Part shown: positions 30,471 to 40,170 of the stretch, piece after piece | Layout of the letters: every line of letters starts with the position of its first letter | Numbering within the stretch: the first letter of the stretch is position 1 | Assembly: GCA_902535365.1 (NCBI GenBank) | Contig: CACATF010000001.1 | Coordinates: forward strand, 380,077 to 444,076 | Origin: an uncultured SAR86 cluster bacterium | Lineage (GTDB): Bacteria; Pseudomonadota; Gammaproteobacteria; Magnimaribacterales; TMED112 | Direction of reading: 5' to 3' | Length of the DNA stretch: 64,000 nucleotides | Position numbers and translations under genes: made by a program | The notes under the pieces: generated by a model | What the model was told of the DNA's origin: nothing | The model's input: only the letters and a program-made list of their open reading frames with translations | The model's database searches: none

Positions 30471-33400
30471 GTTTTGGAAACTGACAATTATTTTCTTAAT
30501 TGCTCCATCTCTTTCAAATATCTTTTTACTGATATTTTGAGGAAGCAAAAGTCCAGTTATTTTCTCTGTTTCTCCAGATGAATATGTTATTTCAATCAAT
30601 GATTTGCGTGATCTTTGGTAGACAACAGGTGTTTGACATATGGTAAAGGCAAAAGACCCTTTCTTTAATTCAATTATACTTCTATGGCCTTTGGAGTTGA
30701 TGTGCTCAAAGTTTGCCCTTTTTGTTAGATATTCATTTTCATTGAAGATTCCATTGCTAAAACTTATCTGACCATTTGATGTTTCCACGCCCAGTTCTGC
30801 CATTCTCGCAATAATATCCTCTTTAACCTGACCAGTCATTCCAGGCTGTTGTGCACCTTTGCCAGCTGGTGTATGTGAATAAGGATCTGTTGGAATGGCT
30901 CCGTACTCTAGTGGCGTTTTGTCTGCACCTATACCCTTATTGATTTCAAAATAGTGTTTTTTCAGCTTATTAATTACTCTAACCCCGGCTTTTTCATCTA
31001 TAGCTTTTTGAATAAGTTCTTGAACAGCTATAAGCAGTTTTGAAACCATATGCCAGTAGATCGAACCTAACCCTTCATAACCATAAAATGTGCCTGATCT
31101 TCCAGTAAATGACTTATGATCAAAAACCTTTTCATATATTGCGCAAACCTTAGCTTTATCATTTTTTAACAATGCCGAGTAAGTATCTGGCAGCTGATCA
31201 AGAGCCAATCCCAATGCAGCGGCATTATTAAAATTACCATTGAAGTGAAAAATACCTTTACTGTCTTTGACTATAATTGTTTTATTCTTGTCTTTAAGAA
31301 GCTTCACCAAAAGTTTCGAAGAGTGAACAAGTTTTTTTGGGACAATATTTTTCTCAAGGAAGCCTGGAAGTTTTTTTGCCGGGTATAAGATGTAACTTAG
31401 CTGATCTTTTCTGTAAAGCTCACTATTCTTAAGAGAATCAAGCAGTGCTACTGCTTGTTTTGGATTTATCTTGCCTGAGCTTAAGGCTGCTACCTGACCC
31501 TCTAACATTTCAGGCAAATGAGATATTTTTACCTTATCTTTATCAATAGTAAGAAGATTGTAAGCATGATATAGGTTGTCTGGTCTTTTGTTCATTTCTA
31601 TAGCGTGATCTAAGTGTTCATTGAGTGAAGCAAGGAATGCAATCACGTCAGCTTTTGGTATTTCGACGTACTGACCAGTAAATTTATTCTTATAAATCTT
31701 ATTTCTATAAAGCGAGCCTGCCTTCCCAAGCTTATTAACCACTTCAAATCTTGACTTATCAGTGGATCGTAATTTTGCTTCATTAAATATTTTTGAAACT
31801 GATGAGAAGTATGTTCTTAGTTCATGTGAGATAACTAGATCGGATCCATTAAAATCCGTTAGTAAATCCACAAGATATTTAGAAAACCTTCTCAAGTAAA
31901 ACAAGGTAACCATTGAGACGCCATTGCCAACAAGTGCATTGTTTGCATCATTCCATTCAGGTCTTTGAGTATTAAGCCATATGCCCGCTTCAGGTATAAA
32001 ATTCGATATCTTCGCAAGAAGAGTAACAAGCAATTTTTCTGCAAGCGTAGCCCTAACTAAAGCATCTTTACTGTTCGCTAAGAGAGCACCATCAGATCCA
32101 ATTTTATTTTTTGCCTTGTCAATCTTATCGGCTTCAGCAAAATCATAATCAATAGTATTTTTTGGATCTTTCATGATTTGTGTATGGGATTTTATTTTGT
32201 AGGGAACATTTGCATAGACAAAACACGATCTATTCAAAAGTTCTGACATATGATCAGGGTTGTGTTTATTTGAGAACTCTAAAAGTTTTAATAGATAAAT
32301 TATTTGATGATCTCCCCAATAACCTATATAAGCCCAAGGATTATCGGGTTCTATTCTTTCCCAATCAAAACCATCTTTAGTGACTCGATAAGGGTTGTAA
32401 CCCTCAAAAGTCGACGCATTTAAGAATCTAAATATCATGCTATTAATAAATGATGGGTATGATTGCGCAAGGGCCTCCCAGTTTTGAAAAATATCTCTCC
32501 AATTTCCCTGATAATCAAGAACATCTTTGCCAGTTGTCTCATCAGTCATATTGATATCAAACTTGTTCCATGGTCTGCTTGGATCCCCATGCCTGCGACT
32601 AAATTTAAGTGGCAAATATTCATGAGCTAGTCTGTAAAAATCGTCGTTTGCATGATCAGAAAGCTTGAGTAATTTTTTTAAATGAAATGTATTTGGAAGT
32701 TGGTCTAGTTTGTCTTTGTATTTTGTGAGAATTTTTTTATTGGCCTTACCTAAATACTGAATAAAGTCATCTCGACGCACTTGATAGTTATTATCAAAAA
32801 TGCCGCCACGCATAATATTAAATAGAACATTAGCAAAATGTCTGGCATTGCGATTGCTGTCTTCAGTAAGCTGCAACCCATCAGCAGCAGCTACGAGTTT
32901 GGTTAGCTCGTTGGAACCATCTTCAGCATCAGTTAATACTTCTTGATGTAATTTTTTATTTTTTCTTATTTGAGAAATTAGTTGTGTCACACCTGAAGCA
33001 TCTTTATTAACGTCTGCTAATATTGTCCAGTTTTTATGACTTTTAGCTCCCAATGAAAAAGACGAATTAATGAAATAGGCACCTCGCTCACCTTTAACAT
33101 CATCTTCATTGTCGAGCTTATGCCCAGTTCTAAATTTTTGTAACTGTGCCGATGAAAGTAATCTGTTTGTATTTTTAAAGTCTGGCGACCAGACCACATT
33201 AGATTTTAGTGCCTCGCTTGGTTCAGCTCTGTCGATGATGACAGCACTTAATGCAAAAATTCCAAGTTTAGAGTGACGATCAAGTTCTGATCTCTTGTAG
33301 GCATCGACTAAATTGCTTGTGCTGTTTTGTAATGCCTCTTCAACACCCCAAGGCATAATGTTTTGGATTCCATCAACAAATTCAACTTTTATTTTGCTGC

Positions 33401-33911
33401 CACTTAAGTTTTTAAATCGAGCTGTTCTAACAAATCCAAACTTTTTTGATGTTGTCCACTCATAGCTAAACGATATTTTAAGATCATGATTGACCTCCTC
33501 AAAGATAGCTTTGTTGCCTTTAAAATTTTTATATAGATTATTCGCACAATCATATATTCCATCGTGTCTAGGTGAAAAAGGCTCCCATAAAAACTTTTTA
33601 CTGCCTTTGTGAACTATAAAAATTGATTTTGAACCTGTATTTTCAATGTTGTCAGTTATCTTGTCGTCGGTAACATATGGAAACAATGCATTATTTGAAT
33701 TTGACCGACCAGCACTGATGCCGCCATTGCTTGATAAAAATAACCAATGATCATTTGAGCTAACAATGCTCATAAAAAATGGCCGCATGTTTGCTACATT
33801 TGAAATCTTATAGAATAGCTCTCCATTGTAATGGATTTGCTCCCCAACTGCATTTTGATGGTTGGTCTTATCTAACAGACCATTAATTAAAAGTGCATTA
33901 TATTTTTTCAT
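30468..33911 (-). CDS. Large GH94-like (cellobiose phosphorylase-related) glycoside phosphorylase/hydrolase
   Basis: 1147 aa; 'DYQGNWRDIFQNWEALAQSYP', 'RPEWNDANNALVGNG', 'RSFYGYEGLGSIYWHM'-type segments ('SGTFYGYEGLGSIYWHMVSKLL'). Confidence 0.6.
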   Translation of the reverse strand: MKKYNALLINGLLDKTNHQNAVGEQIHYNGELFYKISNVANMRPFFMSIVSSNDHWLFLSSNGGISAGRSNSNNALFPYVTDDKITDNIENTGSKSIFIVHKGSKKFLWEPFSPRHDGIYDCANNLYKNFKGNKAIFEEVNHDLKISFSYEWTTSKKFGFVRTARFKNLSGSKIKVEFVDGIQNIMPWGVEEALQNSTSNLVDAYKRSELDRHSKLGIFALSAVIIDRAEPSEALKSNVVWSPDFKNTNRLLSSAQLQKFRTGHKLDNEDDVKGERGAYFINSSFSLGAKSHKNWTILADVNKDASGVTQLISQIRKNKKLHQEVLTDAEDGSNELTKLVAAADGLQLTEDSNRNARHFANVLFNIMRGGIFDNNYQVRRDDFIQYLGKANKKILTKYKDKLDQLPNTFHLKKLLKLSDHANDDFYRLAHEYLPLKFSRRHGDPSRPWNKFDINMTDETTGKDVLDYQGNWRDIFQNWEALAQSYPSFINSMIFRFLNASTFEGYNPYRVTKDGFDWERIEPDNPWAYIGYWGDHQIIYLLKLLEFSNKHNPDHMSELLNRSCFVYANVPYKIKSHTQIMKDPKNTIDYDFAEADKIDKAKNKIGSDGALLANSKDALVRATLAEKLLVTLLAKISNFIPEAGIWLNTQRPEWNDANNALVGNGVSMVTLFYLRRFSKYLVDLLTDFNGSDLVISHELRTYFSSVSKIFNEAKLRSTDKSRFEVVNKLGKAGSLYRNKIYKNKFTGQYVEIPKADVIAFLASLNEHLDHAIEMNKRPDNLYHAYNLLTIDKDKVKISHLPEMLEGQVAALSSGKINPKQAVALLDSLKNSELYRKDQLSYILYPAKKLPGFLEKNIVPKKLVHSSKLLVKLLKDKNKTIIVKDSKGIFHFNGNFNNAAALGLALDQLPDTYSALLKNDKAKVCAIYEKVFDHKSFTGRSGTFYGYEGLGSIYWHMVSKLLIAVQELIQKAIDEKAGVRVINKLKKHYFEINKGIGADKTPLEYGAIPTDPYSHTPAGKGAQQPGMTGQVKEDIIARMAELGVETSNGQISFSNGIFNENEYLTKRANFEHINSKGHRSIIELKKGSFAFTICQTPVVYQRSRKSLIEITYSSGETEKITGLLLPQNISKKIFERDGAIKKIIVSFQN

Positions 33912-33959
33912 TTATGTGGCTCATGAAAGCTTAATAGTTTACATTCTTTAACTGATCTT

Positions 33960-34967
33960 ATGAATATACTTAAAAAATTGCTTGCTTTAATAATATTTGG
34001 TCTAGCACTCACAGCACATTCAAACGAAAGAGACGTAATTACAATTAAAGGCAATCATCTTCATGTGAATAATGAAATGTATTTTATGAAGGGCCTTTGT
34101 TATCACCCAGTCCCTAAGGGCGAGACAGCTAGAAGTTTTTATAACCTGGATCAAGATCTGGCATTAATGGTCGAAGCAGGAGTGAATACAATTAGGGTGT
34201 ATGAGCCTATCGATGATAAAGAAGTATTAGATAAGCTCGATGCAGCTGGCATTAAGGTAATTATTAGTTTTGGTTACAACAACCCCAATGCATTTGATAT
34301 TGCTACAGGTGGTTTTATTGAATACATACAAAAATACAAAGATCATAATGCAATTCTCCTGTGGGAGTTAGGTAATGAATACAATTACCATCCAGAATGG
34401 TTTGGCGGCGATATAAATATTTGGTACAAGACCTTAGATATTGCAGCAGGTCTAATTCAAATGATTGATGAATCAAGACCTGTTTCAACGGCACATGGAG
34501 AGTTACCTCAAGACGATGTCTTAGCTTATGGCAAGAATATTGATATCTGGGGTGTGAATGTTTATCGATGGGATAAGCCAGCTTCAATTCTTCGCGAGTG
34601 GCGCATCAAAAATGTAAAAAAACCAATTTATTATGCCGAAGCTGGTGCTGACAGTTACATGGCAACAACACAACTTGGTTATTTTGAAGGGGAAAGCCAA
34701 GAAGCGCAGGCAGATGCGAATAGGAATATCCTTCAAGCAATAATTGAAAATAAAAAACACAATGCTGGTGTCATGTTATTCCAATTCACCGATGGATGGT
34801 GGAAAGCAGGCAATCCTGATCAGCATGATAAAGGTGGTTGGGCTCCTAATAGTGGAGGTGTGCCATATGATGGTGCTCCAAATGAAGAATGGTGGGGAAT
34901 TGTTGATATTGATCGCAACAAAAAACTAACCTTTGATGTTGTCAAACAAGCCTATACCCAAAATTAA
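33960..34967 (+). CDS. Secreted clan GH-A glycoside hydrolase/transglycosylase
   Basis: Signal peptide; 'LLWELGNEYNY' acid/base (NE) and 'PIYYAEAGADS' nucleophile region. Confidence 0.75.
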   Translation: MNILKKLLALIIFGLALTAHSNERDVITIKGNHLHVNNEMYFMKGLCYHPVPKGETARSFYNLDQDLALMVEAGVNTIRVYEPIDDKEVLDKLDAAGIKVIISFGYNNPNAFDIATGGFIEYIQKYKDHNAILLWELGNEYNYHPEWFGGDINIWYKTLDIAAGLIQMIDESRPVSTAHGELPQDDVLAYGKNIDIWGVNVYRWDKPASILREWRIKNVKKPIYYAEAGADSYMATTQLGYFEGESQEAQADANRNILQAIIENKKHNAGVMLFQFTDGWWKAGNPDQHDKGGWAPNSGGVPYDGAPNEEWWGIVDIDRNKKLTFDVVKQAYTQN

Positions 34968-36388
34968 TGAATTCTGTCACTGAAACACAGTATGCAAAAG
35001 TTCCATTAGGCCAAAAAATAGCTTTTGGACTTGGGATGTTGGCAAATCAGCTATTTCCGGCAGCGGTTTCTATCTTTATGGTTGTGTTGGTACAGGATCT
35101 TGGGTTTGATCCAATGTTGTGGGGTATCATTTTCTTTGTTCCCAGATTATTTGATGCAATCACAGACCCTATTATGGGGTTCATTTCAGACAATACTAAA
35201 TCAAAGTGGGGTAAAAGAAGACAGTACGTCATGCTCGGTGGGCTTATCATGGGTGTTTCTTTTATTTTCATGTGGCAGCTTTATGCAGCTAATGGTCTAA
35301 CTTATAACTTTTGGTATTTCTTAATCCTATCCATAGTTTTTTATTTAGGCTTAACAATTTTTAGCATTCCTTATGTGGCAATGGGCTATGAGATGAGCAC
35401 AGATTTTCATGAAAGAACAAGATTGATGGCTATCGCACAATGGATTGGGCAATGGGCTTGGGTATTAGCTCCTTGGATCTGGGTAATAATCTATGACCAG
35501 ACTTTATTCGCCAGTGCTGAGGCAGGCACCAGGGAACTCTCGATCTACATAGGCATAGTTTGCACAATATTAGCTCTTGTTCCAGCTGTTTTTGTGAAAA
35601 GTAAATCCACACTTGATGATACAAACTTAACACCAATCAATGCACAAAATATTGGTAACAGTGTGGTGAATATATTTGTCGCATTTAAGGACGCTTATCT
35701 CAACAAACCATTTAGAAAGCTTTGTATTGCTACGTTCTTAATTTTCAATTCTTTTCAAACAATTGCAGCCTTCTCCTTTTTTATCATTGTGCATTATTTA
35801 TTTGCCGGTGATGCCGGAGCAGCCGGAGTTTGGCCTACTTTGCATGGAAGTGTCGGCGCACTTATTACTACATTTATCGTTATTCCAACTATCACTAGAA
35901 TGTCTGAGCATTTCGGTAAAAAGAAAACATTTTTAATCTCACAGGCCATATCAATTTTTGGTTACATATTATTTTGGTTCTTGTTTGTTCCAGGTAAACC
36001 TTATCTATTTTTATATGCATTGCCATTTTTCTCATTTGGAATTGGCGGATTATTCACTTTGATGATGAGTATGACTGCCGATGTATGTGATTATGAAGAG
36101 TACCGTAATGGTCTGCCAAGAAAAGAGGGAATCTTTGGAGCTGTGTACTGGTGGATGGTTAAATTTGGTACTGCCATTGCAGGTTTATTTACTGGCTTCA
36201 TTATGTCTTATGTTGGATTCAATCCAGATGCAGCAACCCAAACTGATGAAGCGCTTACAGGACTGAGATTGGCCTATACCTTAATACCTATCACTGGTAC
36301 GTTATTAGCAATTTACGTCATGCGAAATTATGAGATTGATGAAGAGGAAGCTAATAGAATTAGATTAGAAATTTCAAAATCTAAGTAG
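34967..36388 (+). CDS. MFS transporter of the GPH (glycoside-pentoside-hexuronide:cation symporter) family
   Basis: 'DAITDPIMGFISDNTKSKWGKRRQYVMLGG' MelB-type motif, 12 TM pattern. Confidence 0.87.
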   Translation: MNSVTETQYAKVPLGQKIAFGLGMLANQLFPAAVSIFMVVLVQDLGFDPMLWGIIFFVPRLFDAITDPIMGFISDNTKSKWGKRRQYVMLGGLIMGVSFIFMWQLYAANGLTYNFWYFLILSIVFYLGLTIFSIPYVAMGYEMSTDFHERTRLMAIAQWIGQWAWVLAPWIWVIIYDQTLFASAEAGTRELSIYIGIVCTILALVPAVFVKSKSTLDDTNLTPINAQNIGNSVVNIFVAFKDAYLNKPFRKLCIATFLIFNSFQTIAAFSFFIIVHYLFAGDAGAAGVWPTLHGSVGALITTFIVIPTITRMSEHFGKKKTFLISQAISIFGYILFWFLFVPGKPYLFLYALPFFSFGIGGLFTLMMSMTADVCDYEEYRNGLPRKEGIFGAVYWWMVKFGTAIAGLFTGFIMSYVGFNPDAATQTDEALTGLRLAYTLIPITGTLLAIYVMRNYEIDEEEANRIRLEISKSK

Positions 36389-36424
36389 TCATAGAATTCT
36401 TTTTAAGTTAAATTAATCAATCCT

Positions 36425-36501
36425 AGACCCGTAGCTCAGTTGGCTAGAGCGCTGCCTTGACATGGCAGAGGTCGTTGGTTCAAGTCCAATCGGGTCTACC
36501 A
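36425..36501 (+). tRNA. tRNA-Val (anticodon GAC)
   Basis: 77-nt cloverleaf, acceptor AGACCCG/CGGGTCT, anticodon arm CTGCC-TTGACAT-GGCAG, GGTTCAAGTCC T-arm, encoded CCA. Confidence 0.96.
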
Positions 36502-37100
36502 TGATATATAATCAACCAATGGCCTTAGTTGATCCAAAAGAAACCATTCAATCAAAAGAAGTTCAAGAATTGGTAAAGTTTTTTAATGAAACTTTAGGAT
36601 TCTGTCCCAATTCTGTTCTGACGATGCAAAGAAAACCTGGTTTGGCTGAAGCATTCGTTAATTTAAATAAAGCGGTGATGAAAAATGACTCAGAAATAAC
36701 TTCTGAATTTAAACGGTTAATAGCTTTTGTTTCGAGCAATGCCACAGGATGTCGTTATTGCCAAGCTCACACCATCAGAGCCGCAGAAAGATATGGGTCA
36801 TCAAAAGAGAGAATGTTAGAAATCTGGAATTTTGAAGAAAGTGCTCATTTTTCTGAAAGGGAAAAATCTGCTCTGGCATTCGCAATTGCTGCAAGTAAAG
36901 TCCCTCAAGCAGTCACTCCAAACCTTGAGCAAAATCTAAAAATACATTGGTCAGATGATGAGATTGTTGAAATTATGGGTGTTGTAGCATTGTTTGGCTA
37001 TTTAAATAGGTGGAATGATGTAATGGCAACTCCATTGGAAAATGATGCAGCCTTATCTGCAAAAGAATTATTGGCTTCTTGGGATAGGGGAAGGCATTAA
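36501..37100 (+). CDS. Carboxymuconolactone decarboxylase / AhpD-like peroxidase-related protein (start at 36501 or 36519)
   Basis: 'SSNATGCRYCQAHTIRAAERYG' CxxC-H motif; upstream part of the ORF-track call is tRNA sequence. Confidence 0.85.
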   Translation: MIYNQPMALVDPKETIQSKEVQELVKFFNETLGFCPNSVLTMQRKPGLAEAFVNLNKAVMKNDSEITSEFKRLIAFVSSNATGCRYCQAHTIRAAERYGSSKERMLEIWNFEESAHFSEREKSALAFAIAASKVPQAVTPNLEQNLKIHWSDDEIVEIMGVVALFGYLNRWNDVMATPLENDAALSAKELLASWDRGRH

Positions 37101-37942
37101 TCAATCAATACTGCAGCAGCAGATGGTGCCATTTTGCGATTGCTGTGATCAACCCCTCTAATTTCTTTGTAACTCCAGTTAAAATTAAGATTATTCTGTT
37201 CGGTCATTTTGGATACCGATTGATAAAAATTAATTGCTCGTTTAAATCTGTTTGGTCCTTGTCTCATTGCTCCATCTGACTGATTTAAAGATGAAGTAAC
37301 TTTCACATCATGAGATCCAATATGAATATGAAGATCCATCGACAGAAAATCTCTAATATTTTTAGATGTAAGACCAATAGGGGGTTCTTTCAGCCCATAT
37401 GGAAAAGATCCACCATCTAAAAATGTATACCAGCCTGAATTAGCAGCAACAGCGGTTTTTACTTTTGGCGCATCCGACATCAGCAAATATCTATGCACAA
37501 ATTGGGCACCACCAGAGTGACCATAAATCTTGTATAGGTCGGTCTTCACTCCGAATAAATTTTTATAGTGGTTGAACATAATGTCTATAGAGTTGTTTAG
37601 ATACAAATCTCTATTCTTCAGTATCTTTCCAGTAGACGAAGACATTTGCAAGGTATTGTAGTTTGAGAATTTTGACCGAGAAAACTCTGGGGCAATTAGA
37701 ATGATATTCTTATCTTTGGCATGATTAGCCCAAACTTCGATATAACCATCAGCATTTCTGCTATTTCCATGGATGATAAAAAGAATTTCTGTTTGATCAT
37801 TAACTTCTTGGGGCAGAACATAAAAAACATTGATTGAAGGCTTGTCCCATTCGGCAAATACTGTTTTCTCATAAACGGCAGCTGCAGAATAAAGTGTCAG
37901 AGTGCTAAGTGCCAGCAAAAAAAGTTGCTTGATTTTATCCAT
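37097..37942 (-). CDS. Secreted alpha/beta hydrolase (esterase/depolymerase-like)
   Basis: 'ILFIIHGNSRNADGYIEVWANHAKD', 'KIYGHSGGAQFVHRYLLM'. Confidence 0.75.
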   Translation of the reverse strand: MDKIKQLFLLALSTLTLYSAAAVYEKTVFAEWDKPSINVFYVLPQEVNDQTEILFIIHGNSRNADGYIEVWANHAKDKNIILIAPEFSRSKFSNYNTLQMSSSTGKILKNRDLYLNNSIDIMFNHYKNLFGVKTDLYKIYGHSGGAQFVHRYLLMSDAPKVKTAVAANSGWYTFLDGGSFPYGLKEPPIGLTSKNIRDFLSMDLHIHIGSHDVKVTSSLNQSDGAMRQGPNRFKRAINFYQSVSKMTEQNNLNFNWSYKEIRGVDHSNRKMAPSAAAVLID

Positions 37943-37974
37943 ACCTTATATTGTAACTCTAGCAAAGACGAAAT

Positions 37975-39048
37975 ATGTTTGAAATTAGCGTTATTATTCC
38001 AACCTACAATGAGTCTGAAAATATTATTGGGCTAATTGTTGAAGTTCAATCCCAGCTTGAAGGTTATGATTACGAAATTATTGTTGTAGATGACAATAGC
38101 CCTGATGGCACACATTTAAAAGTAAAGGATTATGCTAAAAATAATTCAAAAGTGTCCTGTATCAATAGAACTTGGAAAAAGGGCCTTTCATCAGCAGTCG
38201 TTGAAGGGGTTGCTCTATCTACAAAAAGATATATCAGCGTGATGGATGGTGATGGGCAGCACGATCCAGAAGATTTGAAAAGGATGATTGAGCTGGCCAA
38301 AGCAGAAGATTCTGACATTGTGATTGGTTCTAGGTTCCTCAATGAAGCAAACACTGCTTCTTTGTCGGCAAACAGAAATAAACTTAGTAAAGTTGGGATA
38401 AGTATTACAAATCTGTTCAGTAATGTTAGATCAACAGACCCATTGTCTGGTTTGTTTTTAATTAGAAAAGAGAAGTTCACAGATGTTCAAGAAAAATTAT
38501 ATAAAGACGGCTTCAAGATCCTTTTTGATATTTTGATGCTATCTAAGGGGTTGCAGCTTAATGAAGTGCAAATTAATTTTAGAGAAAGGCTAAGAGGAGA
38601 GAGTAAATTAAATATTTCTACTGTTTTTAATCTTGGGGGACAAATACTTGAGAACCTTTCGCGTGGTTTGATACCTGCAAATTTTTTAGTTTTTTCACTG
38701 GTTGGATCATTTGGAGTTTTGGTGCACCTAGCTGTCTTAAATATAGCCTTAGTTGCTAATCAAAGCTTTATTCCATCAAATATTTTGGCAACGCTTGTTG
38801 CTATGACTTCAAACTATTTTATGAATAACTATCTTACCTTTCACAACATGCATAAAACCTTTAATCAAAGACTTGCTGGGGCTTTAAAGTATTTCTTTGC
38901 CAATTCTTTTTCAATAATTGCCAACATAGGGGTTGCATCTCAACTCTATTTAAATGATTTTACAGCAATGTCTTCAGCTTTATTTGGTATTCTGGCAGGA
39001 TTGATTCTTAATTACTTCTTGAGTGTAAATTTAGTTTTCAAAAAATGA
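37975..39048 (+). CDS. Glycosyltransferase family 2 (DPM1-like) fused to GtrA-like membrane domain
   Basis: 'VIIPTYNESENI', 'VDDNSPDGT', 'MDGDGQHDPEDL'; C-terminal four-TM GtrA-like region. Confidence 0.9.
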   Translation: MFEISVIIPTYNESENIIGLIVEVQSQLEGYDYEIIVVDDNSPDGTHLKVKDYAKNNSKVSCINRTWKKGLSSAVVEGVALSTKRYISVMDGDGQHDPEDLKRMIELAKAEDSDIVIGSRFLNEANTASLSANRNKLSKVGISITNLFSNVRSTDPLSGLFLIRKEKFTDVQEKLYKDGFKILFDILMLSKGLQLNEVQINFRERLRGESKLNISTVFNLGGQILENLSRGLIPANFLVFSLVGSFGVLVHLAVLNIALVANQSFIPSNILATLVAMTSNYFMNNYLTFHNMHKTFNQRLAGALKYFFANSFSIIANIGVASQLYLNDFTAMSSALFGILAGLILNYFLSVNLVFKK

Positions 39049-40145
39049 TGATTAGGGCGATTAATTGTATTTTTTTGATCTTTGCCCTGATTTTTATATT
39101 TCAAAAAACAGAAAAGGAGCACTACTACAACTGGGATGCAATTCCTTATTCAATGGGTCTACATATATATGAAGGCAGATCAGTTGATGAAGCTCATTAT
39201 TTAACTTACTACAACTTAAGAGAAGAAGTAGGGCCAAGGCTGTTTCAAGACTTATGTTGCTCAGGCAAATACAGAAGCGACCAATTTTCCAGCTCAGAAA
39301 ATCTTAATTCAATGTTGCCAATGTATGTGTCTAAACCTGGGTACATATCTTTAATAAGTGCGGTAAAGAATGTTTTTAATATTAGTGAATATCAAGCCAT
39401 GAAATACATCTCTATATATGCAGTTCTGTTGTTAAGTCTTTTGTTCTTTGTGTCATTTTTTCAAGCCAGTGGTATTGCTCAATTTGCATGGATACCATTA
39501 GTCATAGCTGGCGATATTCTTTTTCTTGGGAAGTTGATGACCCCAGACGCTGTTACCACCTTAATCTTTGCGCTTGGCCTGGTGTTCCTGTTAAGTAAAC
39601 GCCTAATAAGTGGCTATATTTTCCTAGCATTATCAATGTTGTTTAGACTAGATATGATTGTGGCGGTGGGTCTTTTAGGTTTATTGCCACTTTTAAATCA
39701 AAAATTTATTTTTGCTGCTGTAAATTCAATAGTTTTCTTATCAATTTATTTTATTGTTTCTTCTGGATCTGATCATATTGGATGGTGGGCACATTTCTAC
39801 ACAAGCGTAATAAGCCAACAAAGCAATCTAACTGATTTTAAGCCCGAATTTGATTTTGAAAGATATCTTTCAATTGTTTTCGGCAATCTGGAGTGGATTT
39901 TGAGAGACACAAATTACATTAAGTGGTTTGCTATGAATCTTATTTTATTTTTTACCGGTGCATACTTTTATCAAAAGAAAAAAAATGTTTTCTTAAATAC
40001 GGTATTAATGATTCTGTGCGTATCGATAATAATTAAGTTCTTCTTATTCCCTAAAGTCGATGCAAGAATTTATCTTTCAATACTAACGCCTGCTTTATTC
40101 ATTGCGTTTTTTAATTTGAGTTATAGAAAAAAGGTGGAGTCATAA
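39045..40145 (+). CDS. Multi-TM membrane protein, possibly a lipid-sugar-dependent glycosyltransferase
   Basis: Many TM segments; overlaps upstream GT2 gene by 4 nt. Confidence 0.55.
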   Translation: MMIRAINCIFLIFALIFIFQKTEKEHYYNWDAIPYSMGLHIYEGRSVDEAHYLTYYNLREEVGPRLFQDLCCSGKYRSDQFSSSENLNSMLPMYVSKPGYISLISAVKNVFNISEYQAMKYISIYAVLLLSLLFFVSFFQASGIAQFAWIPLVIAGDILFLGKLMTPDAVTTLIFALGLVFLLSKRLISGYIFLALSMLFRLDMIVAVGLLGLLPLLNQKFIFAAVNSIVFLSIYFIVSSGSDHIGWWAHFYTSVISQQSNLTDFKPEFDFERYLSIVFGNLEWILRDTNYIKWFAMNLILFFTGAYFYQKKKNVFLNTVLMILCVSIIIKFFLFPKVDARIYLSILTPALFIAFFNLSYRKKVES

Positions 40146-40170
40146 AGGGGTTATTTAGTACACTAAGTAA

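Noticed and set aside
35025-35300. 91-aa plus-strand ORF inside the GPH symporter
   Set aside because: Alternative-frame shadow of a TM-rich gene, hydrophobic by chance.
36462-36500. N-terminal extension MAEVVGSSPIGST of the AhpD-like ORF
   Set aside because: Translation of the tRNA-Val gene, not protein code.
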